Positions 26,204 through 35,000 of a stretch of DNA of 64,000 bases are shown one piece after another. The translations under genes and the position numbers were made by a program. A model generated the notes under the pieces. That model did not search any database and was not told where the DNA came from. It was given only the letters and a program-made list of their open reading frames with translations. The stretch covers positions 4,228,903 to 4,292,902 of the forward strand of contig NZ_CP017634.1 in assembly GCF_002777255.1 (NCBI RefSeq), written 5' to 3'. Numbering within the stretch: position 1 is the stretch's first letter; the number at the start of each line of letters is the position of its first letter. This DNA is from Candidatus Formimonas warabiya. GTDB taxonomy: Bacteria > Bacillota > Dehalobacteriia > Dehalobacteriales > Dehalobacteriaceae.

Positions 26204-26408
26204 CTAGAATAAAGCACTCAGAAAAGGGACGGGATTGCTGTGCGTAATATCTTATTTGGCGCCCCTATGAGGAACCGGGTAGGGAGGTGGCAACATGACG
26301 TAATATTTGGGGTAAATGCAACGGGTTGTGATTCTTAGCGTTACCTATAGACAGAAATAATAAACGGAAGATAGCGAAAATAATAACATTTACATGGAGG
26401 GTTTTCTA

Positions 26409-27599
26409 ATGTTAGCGATTAATGGTGGGCATTTGTTTGATGGAATTGGTGATGACTTTCAGAAGAATGTTTCGGTGACCATAGAAAAAGATAAGATTAT
26501 GAACCTGGGGTATGGGGCAAAGGCGGAAAAGACATTGGACGCTACCGGATGTTATATCCTTCCCGGACTAATTGATTGCCATGTTCATATAAACTGGATT
26601 CCCGGACCGGACCCTCAAGGCTTTATCACGGGTAAATCGGATAGTTTTATCGCGTTGACTTCATGCAATATGGCATACAGAAATCTTTCCTTAGGTATTA
26701 CCACGGTCCGTGACTGCTGCGCCCAAACTACCACCGGGATGGCTTTAAGGGATGTGATTAAATCGGGGATTATTGTAGGCCCCAATATCGTTACCTGCGG
26801 CCCTGCTTTAGCGATCACCGGCGGGCATGGTTTTTTTCTTTCCGCGGAAGTGAACGGGGCGGACAATGTAAGAGCGATGACACGGAAATTATTTAAGGAC
26901 AAAGTAGACTTTATAAAACTGATGGCTTCAGGAGGCGTCTATACCGAAGGAGAAGAACCAGGTTTCCCCCAGATGACCGTCGAAGAAATGACTGCTGCCT
27001 GTGAGGAGGCCCATAAAAGAAGCAAAAAAGTCACCGCCCATGCGGAAGGGTTAGCAGGTATTATGAATGCATTGCAGGCGGGAGTAGACGGGATCGAACA
27101 TGGAAATATGGCTGATGATGAAGCGATAGAGATGATGGTTAAGAAAGGCGTATATCTGGTTCCGACGTTAGTATGCTTTGAAAGCATGGCTAAACCGGGG
27201 GCCGCTGATTTTGTAGTGCGCAAATCAGAAATCATGAAGTTGGCAAGCAGGAACATGATTAAGAAGGCCATCCAAGCAGGGGTAAAAATTGCCGCAGGTA
27301 CCGATTCCTCGGCGCCCAACAATCCCCCGGAGAATTATTTTTGGGAATTAGAGCTGTTCCATGAACACGGCATGTCCAAGCTGGATGCTTTGAAAGCGGC
27401 TACGTCCCGGGCAGCGGAGGCCATTGGCGTGGATTATACCGGTTCTCTGGAAGCAGGTAAAATGGCAGACATCCTGGTCGTAGAAGGCAACCCCTTAGAG
27501 GATCTCGGCAATCTAAGAAAAATAAGGTACATTATTAAGAGTGGACAGGTGGTAGTGGATGGTGACAGGACCTATTTCCACAGAACTGTAAACATGTAA
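26409..27599 (+). CDS. Metal-dependent amidohydrolase (imidazolonepropionase/Xaa-Pro-dipeptidase-like)
   Basis: A 396-residue TIM-barrel hydrolase of the amidohydrolase superfamily. It keeps His58 and His60 (DCHVH), the Lys in DFIKLMASGG that is carboxylated in binuclear members, AHAEG and IEHGN with the next two His ligands, and AGTDSS with the catalytic Asp. Such enzymes cut cyclic or peptide C-N bonds. GGAGGG precedes ATG 26409; a frame starting at 26394 would use part of that site. It is the first gene of operon 2 and therefore a candidate for the entry step of the pathway. Substrate unknown. Confidence 0.88.
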   Translation: MLAINGGHLFDGIGDDFQKNVSVTIEKDKIMNLGYGAKAEKTLDATGCYILPGLIDCHVHINWIPGPDPQGFITGKSDSFIALTSCNMAYRNLSLGITTVRDCCAQTTTGMALRDVIKSGIIVGPNIVTCGPALAITGGHGFFLSAEVNGADNVRAMTRKLFKDKVDFIKLMASGGVYTEGEEPGFPQMTVEEMTAACEEAHKRSKKVTAHAEGLAGIMNALQAGVDGIEHGNMADDEAIEMMVKKGVYLVPTLVCFESMAKPGAADFVVRKSEIMKLASRNMIKKAIQAGVKIAAGTDSSAPNNPPENYFWELELFHEHGMSKLDALKAATSRAAEAIGVDYTGSLEAGKMADILVVEGNPLEDLGNLRKIRYIIKSGQVVVDGDRTYFHRTVNM

Positions 27600-27641
27600 A
27601 TACGTAAGAGATAGTGAGAATAATGAATGGAGGAAAAATAA

Positions 27642-28943
27642 ATGAGCACTCCTGAACTTGCCATAAACAGACCTCAAAAATCGTCAAAAATGAAAACCAT
27701 CGTTGGTGGGACGATCGGTAATGTGCTTGAATGGTTTGACTATGGTTTGTATGGTTATTTTGCGGCTGTCATCTCGGCTAATTTCTTTCAATCCAAGGAT
27801 CCCTTGACAGCTTTGATGCTTACGTTTGCTGTTTTCGGCGTAGGCTTTGTCATGCGGCCTTTCGGAGGAATCGTATTTGGACATCTTGCCGATAAGGCCG
27901 GGCGCCGTACTACTTTGTCGGCGACGGTAGTGATGATGGGACTGGGAACCTTTATAGTGGGATGTTTGCCTACCGCAGACCAGGTTGGTGTGCTGGCTCC
28001 TATTTTGCTGGTTACGTGCCGGTTGTTGCAGGGGATGGCTACAGGAGGAGAGTGGGGCACGTGCACATCCTTTTTGGCCGAGTATGCCACACCGTTCAAC
28101 CGGGGATATATCGTAAGCTGGGCTAGTGTCACCATGGCCGGTGGTCTGCTCCTAGGTTCCTTATGCGGCGTTTTATTATCGAACTTAATGTCTCAAGAGG
28201 CATTGTATTCATGGGGCTGGCGTATTCCTTTCATGTCCGGCCTCATCATCGCTATTTACGGTTATTATATCAGGAGAGGCCTGGAAGAAACGCCGGTTTT
28301 CGAAAAAGCTGTGCAAAACTGCGAAGTATCAAAAAGCCCATTAATAGAAGTCTTACAACATCATCGTAAAGAACTGCTCGCTTTAATCTTCTTAATTGCC
28401 GGCGCCACCACATCCTATTGGTTAATTTTGACCTATATGACGACCTTTATCATTAAAATTCTTGAACTACCTGCGACAACGGCTTTCGGATTGAATTCTT
28501 TACTATTAATTACCTATATGATTTGTTTGCCTTTCTTTGGCATGTTAACAGACCGCATCGGGCGAAAAAAGCAAATGCTCATAGCCTATGGCGCATTTGC
28601 CCTATTAGATTATCCTTTGTTTAGCATTTTAAGTTCAACCTCAAATTTAGCCGTGATGATATTTGTCATTGAAGCCCTGGGCATTATTCTGGCGATGGCG
28701 ATTGCCGCAGGTATGCCTATGGTTGCGGAAATGTTTCCCACCAGGGTGCGGGCCAGCGGGTTTGGTATCGGTTACAACATCGGACAAGCGCTTTTTGGGG
28801 GAACCTGTACCTTTATCGTTACCTGGCTTATTAAAGCTACGGGTAATCCTAATTCAGTTGCTATTTACCTGGTCATTTTAGTGCTCATCACATTTTTTGA
28901 TGTTTTGTTGTTTATCCCGGAATCATACAGAAAAGAGTTTTAA
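27642..28943 (+). CDS. MFS transporter, metabolite:H+ symporter (MHS) family
   Basis: A 433-residue twelve-helix permease. NVLEWFDYGLYGYFA near residue 30 and FGHLADKAGRRTTL between TM2 and TM3 are hallmarks of MHS carriers (ProP, ShiA, KgtP, CitA). GMLTDRIGRKKQM is the matching loop in the second half. Members import small organic acids or betaines with protons. It is followed by a paralogue with the same architecture and lies in a catabolic operon, so uptake of the growth substrate is likely. Confidence 0.92.
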   Translation: MSTPELAINRPQKSSKMKTIVGGTIGNVLEWFDYGLYGYFAAVISANFFQSKDPLTALMLTFAVFGVGFVMRPFGGIVFGHLADKAGRRTTLSATVVMMGLGTFIVGCLPTADQVGVLAPILLVTCRLLQGMATGGEWGTCTSFLAEYATPFNRGYIVSWASVTMAGGLLLGSLCGVLLSNLMSQEALYSWGWRIPFMSGLIIAIYGYYIRRGLEETPVFEKAVQNCEVSKSPLIEVLQHHRKELLALIFLIAGATTSYWLILTYMTTFIIKILELPATTAFGLNSLLLITYMICLPFFGMLTDRIGRKKQMLIAYGAFALLDYPLFSILSSTSNLAVMIFVIEALGIILAMAIAAGMPMVAEMFPTRVRASGFGIGYNIGQALFGGTCTFIVTWLIKATGNPNSVAIYLVILVLITFFDVLLFIPESYRKEF

Positions 28944-28975
28944 CCGGTAATAATCTAGAAAAGGGGGGAGTAAAA

Positions 28976-30280
28976 TTGGGGGCAAACCCAGTGGTTAATC
29001 CTCATAAAAATACCCGTTTTGCCGTAGTAGTTACATCTGGGCTTGTGGGCAATATTATGGAATGGTTCGATTATTCCTTATATGCATATTTTGCGGCGAC
29101 AATATCGGCTAACTTTTTCCCGACCGAAGACCCTTTAGTGGGGCTGATTCTATCATTTCTGGTTTTCGGGCTGGGTTTCTTAGCCCGTCCTTTCGGTGGC
29201 CTTGTTTTCGGGCATTTTGCAGATAAGATAGGGAGAAAGAACACTTTGTCGGCAACCGTTATTTTAATGGGCGTCAGTACATTCGCCATGGGAATCTTAC
29301 CGACATATGCGCAAGTCGGCATTGCGGCACCTATCCTGCTGTCTTTGGTGCGGATGCTGCAAGGGATTTCATGCGGCGGCGAGTGGGGAAGCGCCGTCTC
29401 ATTCCTGGGCGAATACGCAAAACCAACGAACAGGGCTTTTATTGTAAGCTTTGCCCAGGTGGGCATCGCTTTAGGGCTTCTGCTGGGAGCGCTATTTGGA
29501 TTTTTCTTAAGTTCCGTAATGCCGAAGGAGGCTTTAGATTCATGGGGATGGCGCATCGCTTTTCTTTGTGGGATCATTGTAGCACTGTTCGGATACTTTT
29601 TGCGCAGAAATGTTGATGAAACACCGGCGTTCAAGGAAAACCTCCAGAAAGAAACGATTACCAGCAGTCCGCTTAAGGAAGTCTTCCGGAATCATAAAAA
29701 GCCGATGATTACCATTTTTTTGCTTTGCATGGGAGGGATGGTTACATACTGGCTGCTCTTCACCTATATGGCGACCTTTATTTCCAAGTTCCTGAAATTG
29801 CCCGTAACCACCGGTTTTTCATTGACGGTGGTAACCCTGATCGCTTATTCCATCGGTTTGCTTATTTTCGGATACCTGTCAGATAGAATCGGCCGGAAAC
29901 CATTTATGGTTGCCGGCACCGCCGGCATTGTTTTTCTGGGTTATCCGCTGTTTAAAATATTGGCCAATACAACGACCTATTGGCAAATGGCGTTAATCGT
30001 ATCTTTACTTGCTTTTATGTTCTCTTCTTTTCAGGCCGCCAATACTGTGGCGATGTCTGAGCTTTTCCCCACCAAAGTCCGGGTGAGCGGTTTTTCCGTG
30101 CCGTATCAATTAGGAGCAGCAATATCCGGAGGGACGGCTATGGCCGTCGCTACCTGGCTTGTCAAAGTGACCGGAAATGTAATGTCGGTTCCGGTTTATA
30201 TGTGCTCCATGCTGGCAATTACCTTTTTAACGGTTGTATTCCTTTACGAGGAGACCAGGGATAAGCCATATGAAGAGTAG
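28976..30280 (+). CDS. MFS transporter, MHS family (paralogue)
   Basis: A 434-residue permease clearly related to the preceding one. The motifs NIMEWFDYSLYAYFAATISA and FGHFADKIGRKNTLSATVI and the second-half motif YLSDRIGRKPFM are conserved. The start is TTG at 28976 with AAGGGGGGAG upstream. Tandem duplication with divergence suggests two related substrates or two affinities, or import and export of a substrate/product pair. Confidence 0.92.
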   Translation: MGANPVVNPHKNTRFAVVVTSGLVGNIMEWFDYSLYAYFAATISANFFPTEDPLVGLILSFLVFGLGFLARPFGGLVFGHFADKIGRKNTLSATVILMGVSTFAMGILPTYAQVGIAAPILLSLVRMLQGISCGGEWGSAVSFLGEYAKPTNRAFIVSFAQVGIALGLLLGALFGFFLSSVMPKEALDSWGWRIAFLCGIIVALFGYFLRRNVDETPAFKENLQKETITSSPLKEVFRNHKKPMITIFLLCMGGMVTYWLLFTYMATFISKFLKLPVTTGFSLTVVTLIAYSIGLLIFGYLSDRIGRKPFMVAGTAGIVFLGYPLFKILANTTTYWQMALIVSLLAFMFSSFQAANTVAMSELFPTKVRVSGFSVPYQLGAAISGGTAMAVATWLVKVTGNVMSVPVYMCSMLAITFLTVVFLYEETRDKPYEE

Positions 30281-30316
30281 TCCGCTTTTGACAAATAAAA
30301 GGAATAGGTAGAAACG

Positions 30317-31450
30317 ATGAATTATCAATTACGAAGAGAGAAACTGATGACTTCCCTGGAGAAAACGGGAATTAACAAAATATTAATCCAGGACAGGGAA
30401 AATATATACTATTTGTCCGGATTTAGCTATACGGTAAGCGGCCGGCCCACCGGGCTGTTGATGATCGGGGATAAAAGTACTCTAATCATTCCCAGGATTG
30501 CAGAGGGCATGGCGCAAGCGACCGTGAGGGATGCAGACCTTTCCGTTTATTATGAGCAGCCGGAAGGTGCTTCGGAGGGAGTAAGTTTCTATGCCAAACT
30601 GGCTAAGGCTTTGTTACCCGGATCACCGGGCGGTAATATCGGCGTAGAAGCCGGCCGGCTGTCTTTGTCTGATCTTAAGTTTTTGAACTCACTTGGATTT
30701 CAGGTACAAGATATTAACGGGCATCTGCTGCACATGCGCGCGGTGAAAGAAGCGGAGGAACTGGACACGATCCGGGTTGCCGGCCGGTATGTTGATTATA
30801 ATGTCCAAAAATCGTTGGCATCGATACATCCGGGAATTTCAGAGATAGAAATTGATCAACGGGGCGTCATGGCGCTTCATCAAGAGGTGGAAGCGCATCA
30901 TCCGGGCACCGATTTAGGTTATTTTTCTTTAACCGTATTGGGTGCCACCAGAACCGTTATGCCTCATACCTATTCCAGCATGCGCAAAATGCGGCCGGAC
31001 GATCCGGCCGTTCTTTGCCGGCAAGTGACCATAAACGGGTATAATGCCCAATGCGACCGTGTCGTCTTTTTGGGTGGACCCAATCAGGAACAGAAAAAGT
31101 ATTATTCTCTCGTGTTGCATGCCCATGAAGCCGGGATGGAAGTGATCCGGCCGGGAATTCTTGCCTGCCAGGTCGATAAAGCAATACGTGAAGTATATGA
31201 AAAAGCGGGGGTTTCCCAATATTGTGTCCATAGGTCAGGGTCAGGAATAGGGATCGGCAGGCAAGAGGCGCCTTATCTTAGTTTTAACAGCCAAGAACTG
31301 ATCCGGGCAAACATGGCCCTTATCGTCCAACCGGCCCTTTACATTCCTGGGGTGGGAGGTTTTAGGTGCACGGACACCGTTATTGTTCAGGAGGGCGGGA
31401 AAGAAATAATTACAAGTTGCCCAAGAGGCATCAATGCGCTGACACTGTAA
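30317..31450 (+). CDS. M24/creatinase-family protein lacking most metal ligands
   Basis: A 377-residue 'pita-bread' protein with a creatinase N-terminal domain (1-140) and an M24 catalytic-type domain (150-377). The five metal ligands of M24 aminopeptidases are mostly lost: Asp->Gln236 (RQVTINGY), Asp kept at 247 (QCDRVV), His->Ser309 (GSGIGIG), Glu->Gln338 (VQPALYIPG) and Glu->Thr352 (RCTDT). His217 (TVMPHTYSS), equivalent to the catalytic His of creatinase, is kept. A metal-free amidinohydrolase-like activity is more likely than peptidase activity. It lies in operon 2 beside an amidohydrolase and transporters. Confidence 0.85.
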   Translation: MNYQLRREKLMTSLEKTGINKILIQDRENIYYLSGFSYTVSGRPTGLLMIGDKSTLIIPRIAEGMAQATVRDADLSVYYEQPEGASEGVSFYAKLAKALLPGSPGGNIGVEAGRLSLSDLKFLNSLGFQVQDINGHLLHMRAVKEAEELDTIRVAGRYVDYNVQKSLASIHPGISEIEIDQRGVMALHQEVEAHHPGTDLGYFSLTVLGATRTVMPHTYSSMRKMRPDDPAVLCRQVTINGYNAQCDRVVFLGGPNQEQKKYYSLVLHAHEAGMEVIRPGILACQVDKAIREVYEKAGVSQYCVHRSGSGIGIGRQEAPYLSFNSQELIRANMALIVQPALYIPGVGGFRCTDTVIVQEGGKEIITSCPRGINALTL

Positions 31451-31552
31451 CCAGTTTTGCCCAAAAGCAGCACTGATTCTAGAAACCGTATCATAAGCGT
31501 TACCGAAAATTTCACCTGACTAACTTGGCTTACTCTGTATTCGCAGTTCTAG

Positions 31553-31576
31553 GGTTTGGTAAAAAGCAACCAAACC
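31553..31576 (+). promoter_or_regulatory. Perfect inverted repeat before the GntR gene
   Basis: GGTTTGGT (31553-31560) and ACCAAACC (31569-31576) are separated by eight bases. It lies about 40 bp before the GntR-family gene. It may be an autoregulatory operator. A weak terminator for operon 2 is the alternative, because a T-rich stretch follows some 20 bases later. Confidence 0.4.
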
Positions 31577-31613
31577 AAGAGCTTGCTTCATTCTTTTTAA
31601 AGGGGAGATAGGG

Positions 31614-32255
31614 GTGGCTGGAAAAAAGCAAATAATCGAAAAGGTTTATGAAAATTTAATACGCAGCATTATTAGTATGGATTATAGCCCCGGACAGGTG
31701 CTCAATGAGTCGAACATTTCCCATGATTTTGGCTTAAATAGAGTACAGGTACGGGAAGTATTTCAGCAACTGAAAGATAAAAAATTTTTAACGATTATTC
31801 CCAGATATGGCGCTCAGGTCTCCCTGATTGATTTTCGGTATATGAAGTATGTTTTTGAAGGGGTTAGGATCCTTGAAGGATATGCCACCAGGCTTGCTGC
31901 TGAAAGAATTTCCGATCATAAAATCAGGGAGCTGGAAGACATCGTGAAAAGGATGAAAGGGTATAATATTGAAACCGAGTTTAAAACAATTATCCTTGAG
32001 GACGAAAGGTTTCATAAAATTATGAGTGAAAGTTCCCAGAACGGCTGTTTGAGGGAGATCCTTTTTGACTTAAAAATGCATACGGAGCGTCTGTGGTTTT
32101 ATTTCCAGCAGGATCTGAATGATAGTGCTTTATTCTATGAAACACTATCTAATATTGTTGAGGCAGTAAAAATCAGGGATGTGGAGAGAGCAGAGCTTTT
32201 AGCGAAACAACATATTGATGATTTTGTGGGTTTGATAAAAAGAAAATTATTATAA
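31614..32255 (+). CDS. GntR-family regulator, FCD/FadR subfamily
   Basis: A 213-residue regulator with an N-terminal winged helix (about 8-75; VLNESNISHDFGLNRVQVRE is the HTH) and a helical FCD ligand-binding domain (about 85-205) with the DERFH segment and later His residues that usually bind a metal and an organic acid. The start is GTG 31614 after AGGGGAG. It closes the catabolic island and may sense a pathway acid, giving operon-specific control beside the sigma-54 activator. Confidence 0.9.
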   Translation: MAGKKQIIEKVYENLIRSIISMDYSPGQVLNESNISHDFGLNRVQVREVFQQLKDKKFLTIIPRYGAQVSLIDFRYMKYVFEGVRILEGYATRLAAERISDHKIRELEDIVKRMKGYNIETEFKTIILEDERFHKIMSESSQNGCLREILFDLKMHTERLWFYFQQDLNDSALFYETLSNIVEAVKIRDVERAELLAKQHIDDFVGLIKRKLL

Positions 32256-32276
32256 GAAAGACACAGTCTGCCGTCC

Positions 32277-33002
32277 CTATGTCTGACATTCCGAGCAGCA
32301 TGTCTTGCGATCCGGGAAATCACTAAAGATGCCGTCCACACCTGCCTTTGCCACCCAAAGGTATTGCTCATATACATTAATGGTGTAGCAATTCACTTGA
32401 ATACCCCGGATTCTTGCCTGGCGCACCCATGGGGCGTCGACAGATTCCCAATGCGGGTGTAAGAAATCGGCACCGGTTTCCCGGCAAAAAATAAGCGGAT
32501 TGACCGGGCGGCATGCAAATAGGGCCCCCGTGCGCATATAGGGATTCATTTCTTTAATCAATTTTAGGGACGGGTGATAAAAAGAAGAGATGAATACTCT
32601 TTCTCCTACCTGAAATTTTTCAATTAATTTCAGGACTTCTTTTTCAATTCCCGGGTAAATGATCAGGCCGTTCTTAATTTCAATATTGGCTTCCAGATCG
32701 GTAGTTCTAAACCAATCCAGAAATTCGGCCAGTGTAGGGATTTTTTCTCCGGAAAACTGTGGGCCGTACCATGAGCCAAAATCCAGTTTTTTTAACGCGC
32801 TCAGGGTTAATGCACTGATTTTACCTGTCCCGTTACTGGTCCGGTCTATTTTCCAGTCATGGCAAATCACCACTTGCCGGTCCTGCGTTAATTGCACATC
32901 CAGTTCTACCCCGTCTGCTCCCAGTTCTTGGGCCTTGAGGAACGAACTCATGGTATTTTCCGGAGCATACCCTTTTGCACCCCTATGGCCATAAATTTTC
33001 AT
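32277..33002 (-). CDS. Glycerophosphodiester phosphodiesterase family protein
   Basis: A 241-residue GDPD-fold enzyme that hydrolyses glycerophosphodiesters to sn-glycerol 3-phosphate and an alcohol. YGHRGAKGYAPENTM has the first catalytic His and the Glu ligand, GADGVELDVQLTQD the metal acids, VICHDWKIDRTSNGTG the second His and NIEIK another ligand. No signal peptide is present, so it acts in the cytoplasm. ATG 33002 is preceded by AAGGGATG; a longer frame to 33134 is unlikely. It converges on the GntR gene with 21 bp between them. Confidence 0.92.
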   Translation of the reverse strand: MKIYGHRGAKGYAPENTMSSFLKAQELGADGVELDVQLTQDRQVVICHDWKIDRTSNGTGKISALTLSALKKLDFGSWYGPQFSGEKIPTLAEFLDWFRTTDLEANIEIKNGLIIYPGIEKEVLKLIEKFQVGERVFISSFYHPSLKLIKEMNPYMRTGALFACRPVNPLIFCRETGADFLHPHWESVDAPWVRQARIRGIQVNCYTINVYEQYLWVAKAGVDGIFSDFPDRKTCCSECQT

Positions 33003-33134
33003 TGTGGCACATCCCTTCCCCAAAAATGACTGTCCGATATCACAGCTTTTTACAGGCATACCGCAAAGCCACCTCAGCTCATTATATGGATGAGTAGGAA
33101 ACCTTGTGTTTGTATGGAGGATATGAAAAAGCAT

Positions 33135-33175
33135 TTGACAGGACTGCTTTTCTAGTGTACCATGTAATTAGTACA
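33135..33175 (+). promoter_or_regulatory. Promoter with overlapping inverted repeat for the YtrA-type operon
   Basis: TTGACA (33135-33140) and TACCAT (33158-33163) are 17 bp apart. TGTAC (33156-33160) and GTACA (33171-33175) form an inverted repeat across and after the -10 element. Small GntR/YtrA regulators bind such sites to repress their own ABC operon. Confidence 0.55.
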
Positions 33176-33195
33176 GTATGACAGGGGGTGGCTAG

Positions 33196-33576
33196 ATGGA
33201 TTTTGACGCGCGAGCACCTATTTATCTGCAAATCATGGAGAAAATTGAAAAAGAAATTAGTACAGGCAAGCTGAGGAAAGGAGAAAAAATGCCTTCAGTG
33301 CGGAATATGGCGGTGGAATTAAAAGTGAACGTGAATACCATGCAGCGTGTGTATCAGGAGCTGGAGAGGGAAGAGGTCCTGTATACCCAGAGAGGAATCG
33401 GCTCTTTTGTTACGGAAGATGATCAAGTGATTGTAAAAATAAAGGGTCAACTGGCCGACCGGCTGTTGCAAAATTTTGTGCAGGGCATGAAAGAATTGGG
33501 CTGGGACCAAAACGACATCTTGCGATGTCTGAAGGAATATATGAAGGAGGACAGACATGGAACTGTTGAAAGCTGA
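33196..33576 (+). CDS. GntR-family regulator, YtrA subfamily
   Basis: A 126-residue protein consisting of a winged helix (about 8-75; MPSVRNMAVELKVNVNTMQRVYQEL) plus the short YtrA-type C-terminal dimerisation helices. The family controls neighbouring ABC transporter genes, often in response to cell-envelope stress. It overlaps the ATP-binding protein gene by 20 bp, and its own operator candidate lies at 33156-33175. Confidence 0.92.
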   Translation: MDFDARAPIYLQIMEKIEKEISTGKLRKGEKMPSVRNMAVELKVNVNTMQRVYQELEREEVLYTQRGIGSFVTEDDQVIVKIKGQLADRLLQNFVQGMKELGWDQNDILRCLKEYMKEDRHGTVES

Positions 33577-34255
33577 GCAGATCACAAAAAAATATTTTAC
33601 CAAGCCGGTTTTGCAAGGCCTGGATCTCATCCTGGAAGAAGGAAAGATATACGGCTTGTTGGGTCCCAATGCCAGCGGGAAAACTACCCTGATGAAAATC
33701 ATGGCCGGGGTGGTGCAGCCTTCCGCGGGGCAAATAACGATCCAGGGCAACCGGGTGGGCGCAGAGACCAAACAGGTGGTATCCTTTATGCCTACGGTAA
33801 ATCATTTGCCCAAATGGATGAAGGTAAAACAATGCCTCTCCTTTTTCCGGGATATCTTTCCTGATTTTGACCCGGAGAAGGCCCGGGAACTGATCGGTGA
33901 GATGGACCTGAAAGAAGAGCAAAAGGTGGGTTCCTTATCGACGGGGATGATCGGCAGGCTGAAGCTGGTTTTGGCTCTGGCCCGAAAAGCAAAGCTCTAT
34001 GTGCTGGATGAACCTTTGAACGGGCTGGATCCGGTTTCCCGGGACAAAGTGCTGAAAGTAATGCTTTCCGCCTGTCAGGAGGATAACACCATCCTGATCT
34101 CCAGCCACATCATCAACGAACTGGAGAACACCCTGGACGAAATTATTTTTCTCGATCAGGGCAGGGTTGTGCTCTCCGGAAATGCGGAAGAGTTTCGAAA
34201 GTCGAAAGGGATCTCCATCGATGCTTTGTACCGGGAGGTGTTCGGAAATGTTTAA
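33557..34255 (+). CDS. ABC transporter ATP-binding protein
   Basis: A 232-residue ATPase. It has Walker A GPNASGKTT, a modified signature LSTGMIGRLK (in place of LSGGQ), Walker B LYVLDEPLNGLD and the H-loop ISSH. It is most similar in layout to YtrB/EcsA-like exporters. AAGGAGGA precedes the ATG, within the regulator gene. It overlaps the permease gene by 8 bp. The three genes form one operon of the YtrA type, probably envelope-stress related. Confidence 0.92.
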   Translation: MELLKAEQITKKYFTKPVLQGLDLILEEGKIYGLLGPNASGKTTLMKIMAGVVQPSAGQITIQGNRVGAETKQVVSFMPTVNHLPKWMKVKQCLSFFRDIFPDFDPEKARELIGEMDLKEEQKVGSLSTGMIGRLKLVLALARKAKLYVLDEPLNGLDPVSRDKVLKVMLSACQEDNTILISSHIINELENTLDEIIFLDQGRVVLSGNAEEFRKSKGISIDALYREVFGNV

Positions 34256-34943
34256 TATCATGAAATACGAATGGATCAAAAGGTGGAAGTTTTTTTTGGC
34301 AGGATTGGTGCTCTTCCTGCTGCTGGATATCGACTTGGTAAACAGAGTCCTGCATCAGGTCAGCCCTACCGGCCTGGCGGCGGCCCTTGGTGCCGTACTG
34401 ATGGCTATGGTGATGGCCCTGTTTTTCGGCCATATCCTCAGGATGTACAGTACGCTTTTTAGTGACGAGGGCCTGCTGTTTTTAACCATCCCCGTGAACG
34501 GATACCAGTTTCTGGGCGCCAAACTCTTGGCCGTAGTCATAGAATGCCTTGCCGTTGCCGGGTTTGTAGGAATTGTCGGATATATTGATTACCTGGTCGT
34601 AGCTCCCTTGCTGGGAAATATCCCTTTCCACTTCACAATCCCCTCTGACTGCGTCTCGGCAGGTGGGAAAATAATATTTTTAGGTCTATTGTCTTATGTA
34701 ACCCTGTTGTTAATGGTCTATCTGTCCATGGTATTGGCGAAAAGTATTTTTGCGCCGGTCAAGCATGGGAAGGTACTCTCTTTTATTATTTTTCTAGTGA
34801 TGTCAAAAGCGCTCACCGAACTGGGGGTTTTTGTTGACGGCCAAGGACTTGATCAGATAGGCACCTGGGTATTTATGGTCGCGCTGGTAGCTTTATTATT
34901 CGGTTTAACCGGATACCTGCTGGACCGGAAAATAAATATCTGA
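34248..34943 (+). CDS. ABC transporter permease
   Basis: A 231-residue integral membrane protein with about six hydrophobic helices and an N-terminal basic segment (MKYEWIKRWKFF). This is the ABC-2-type permease pattern. ATG 34248 follows GGGAGGTG at 34233-34240. It must work with the ATPase encoded just upstream. Substrate unknown. Confidence 0.85.
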   Translation: MFNIMKYEWIKRWKFFLAGLVLFLLLDIDLVNRVLHQVSPTGLAAALGAVLMAMVMALFFGHILRMYSTLFSDEGLLFLTIPVNGYQFLGAKLLAVVIECLAVAGFVGIVGYIDYLVVAPLLGNIPFHFTIPSDCVSAGGKIIFLGLLSYVTLLLMVYLSMVLAKSIFAPVKHGKVLSFIIFLVMSKALTELGVFVDGQGLDQIGTWVFMVALVALLFGLTGYLLDRKINI

Positions 34944-35000
34944 TTTTCTTTTGTCGTCAAAAGTTTTCTTTCATGTACCATGTATATAAATTCTTAGACA

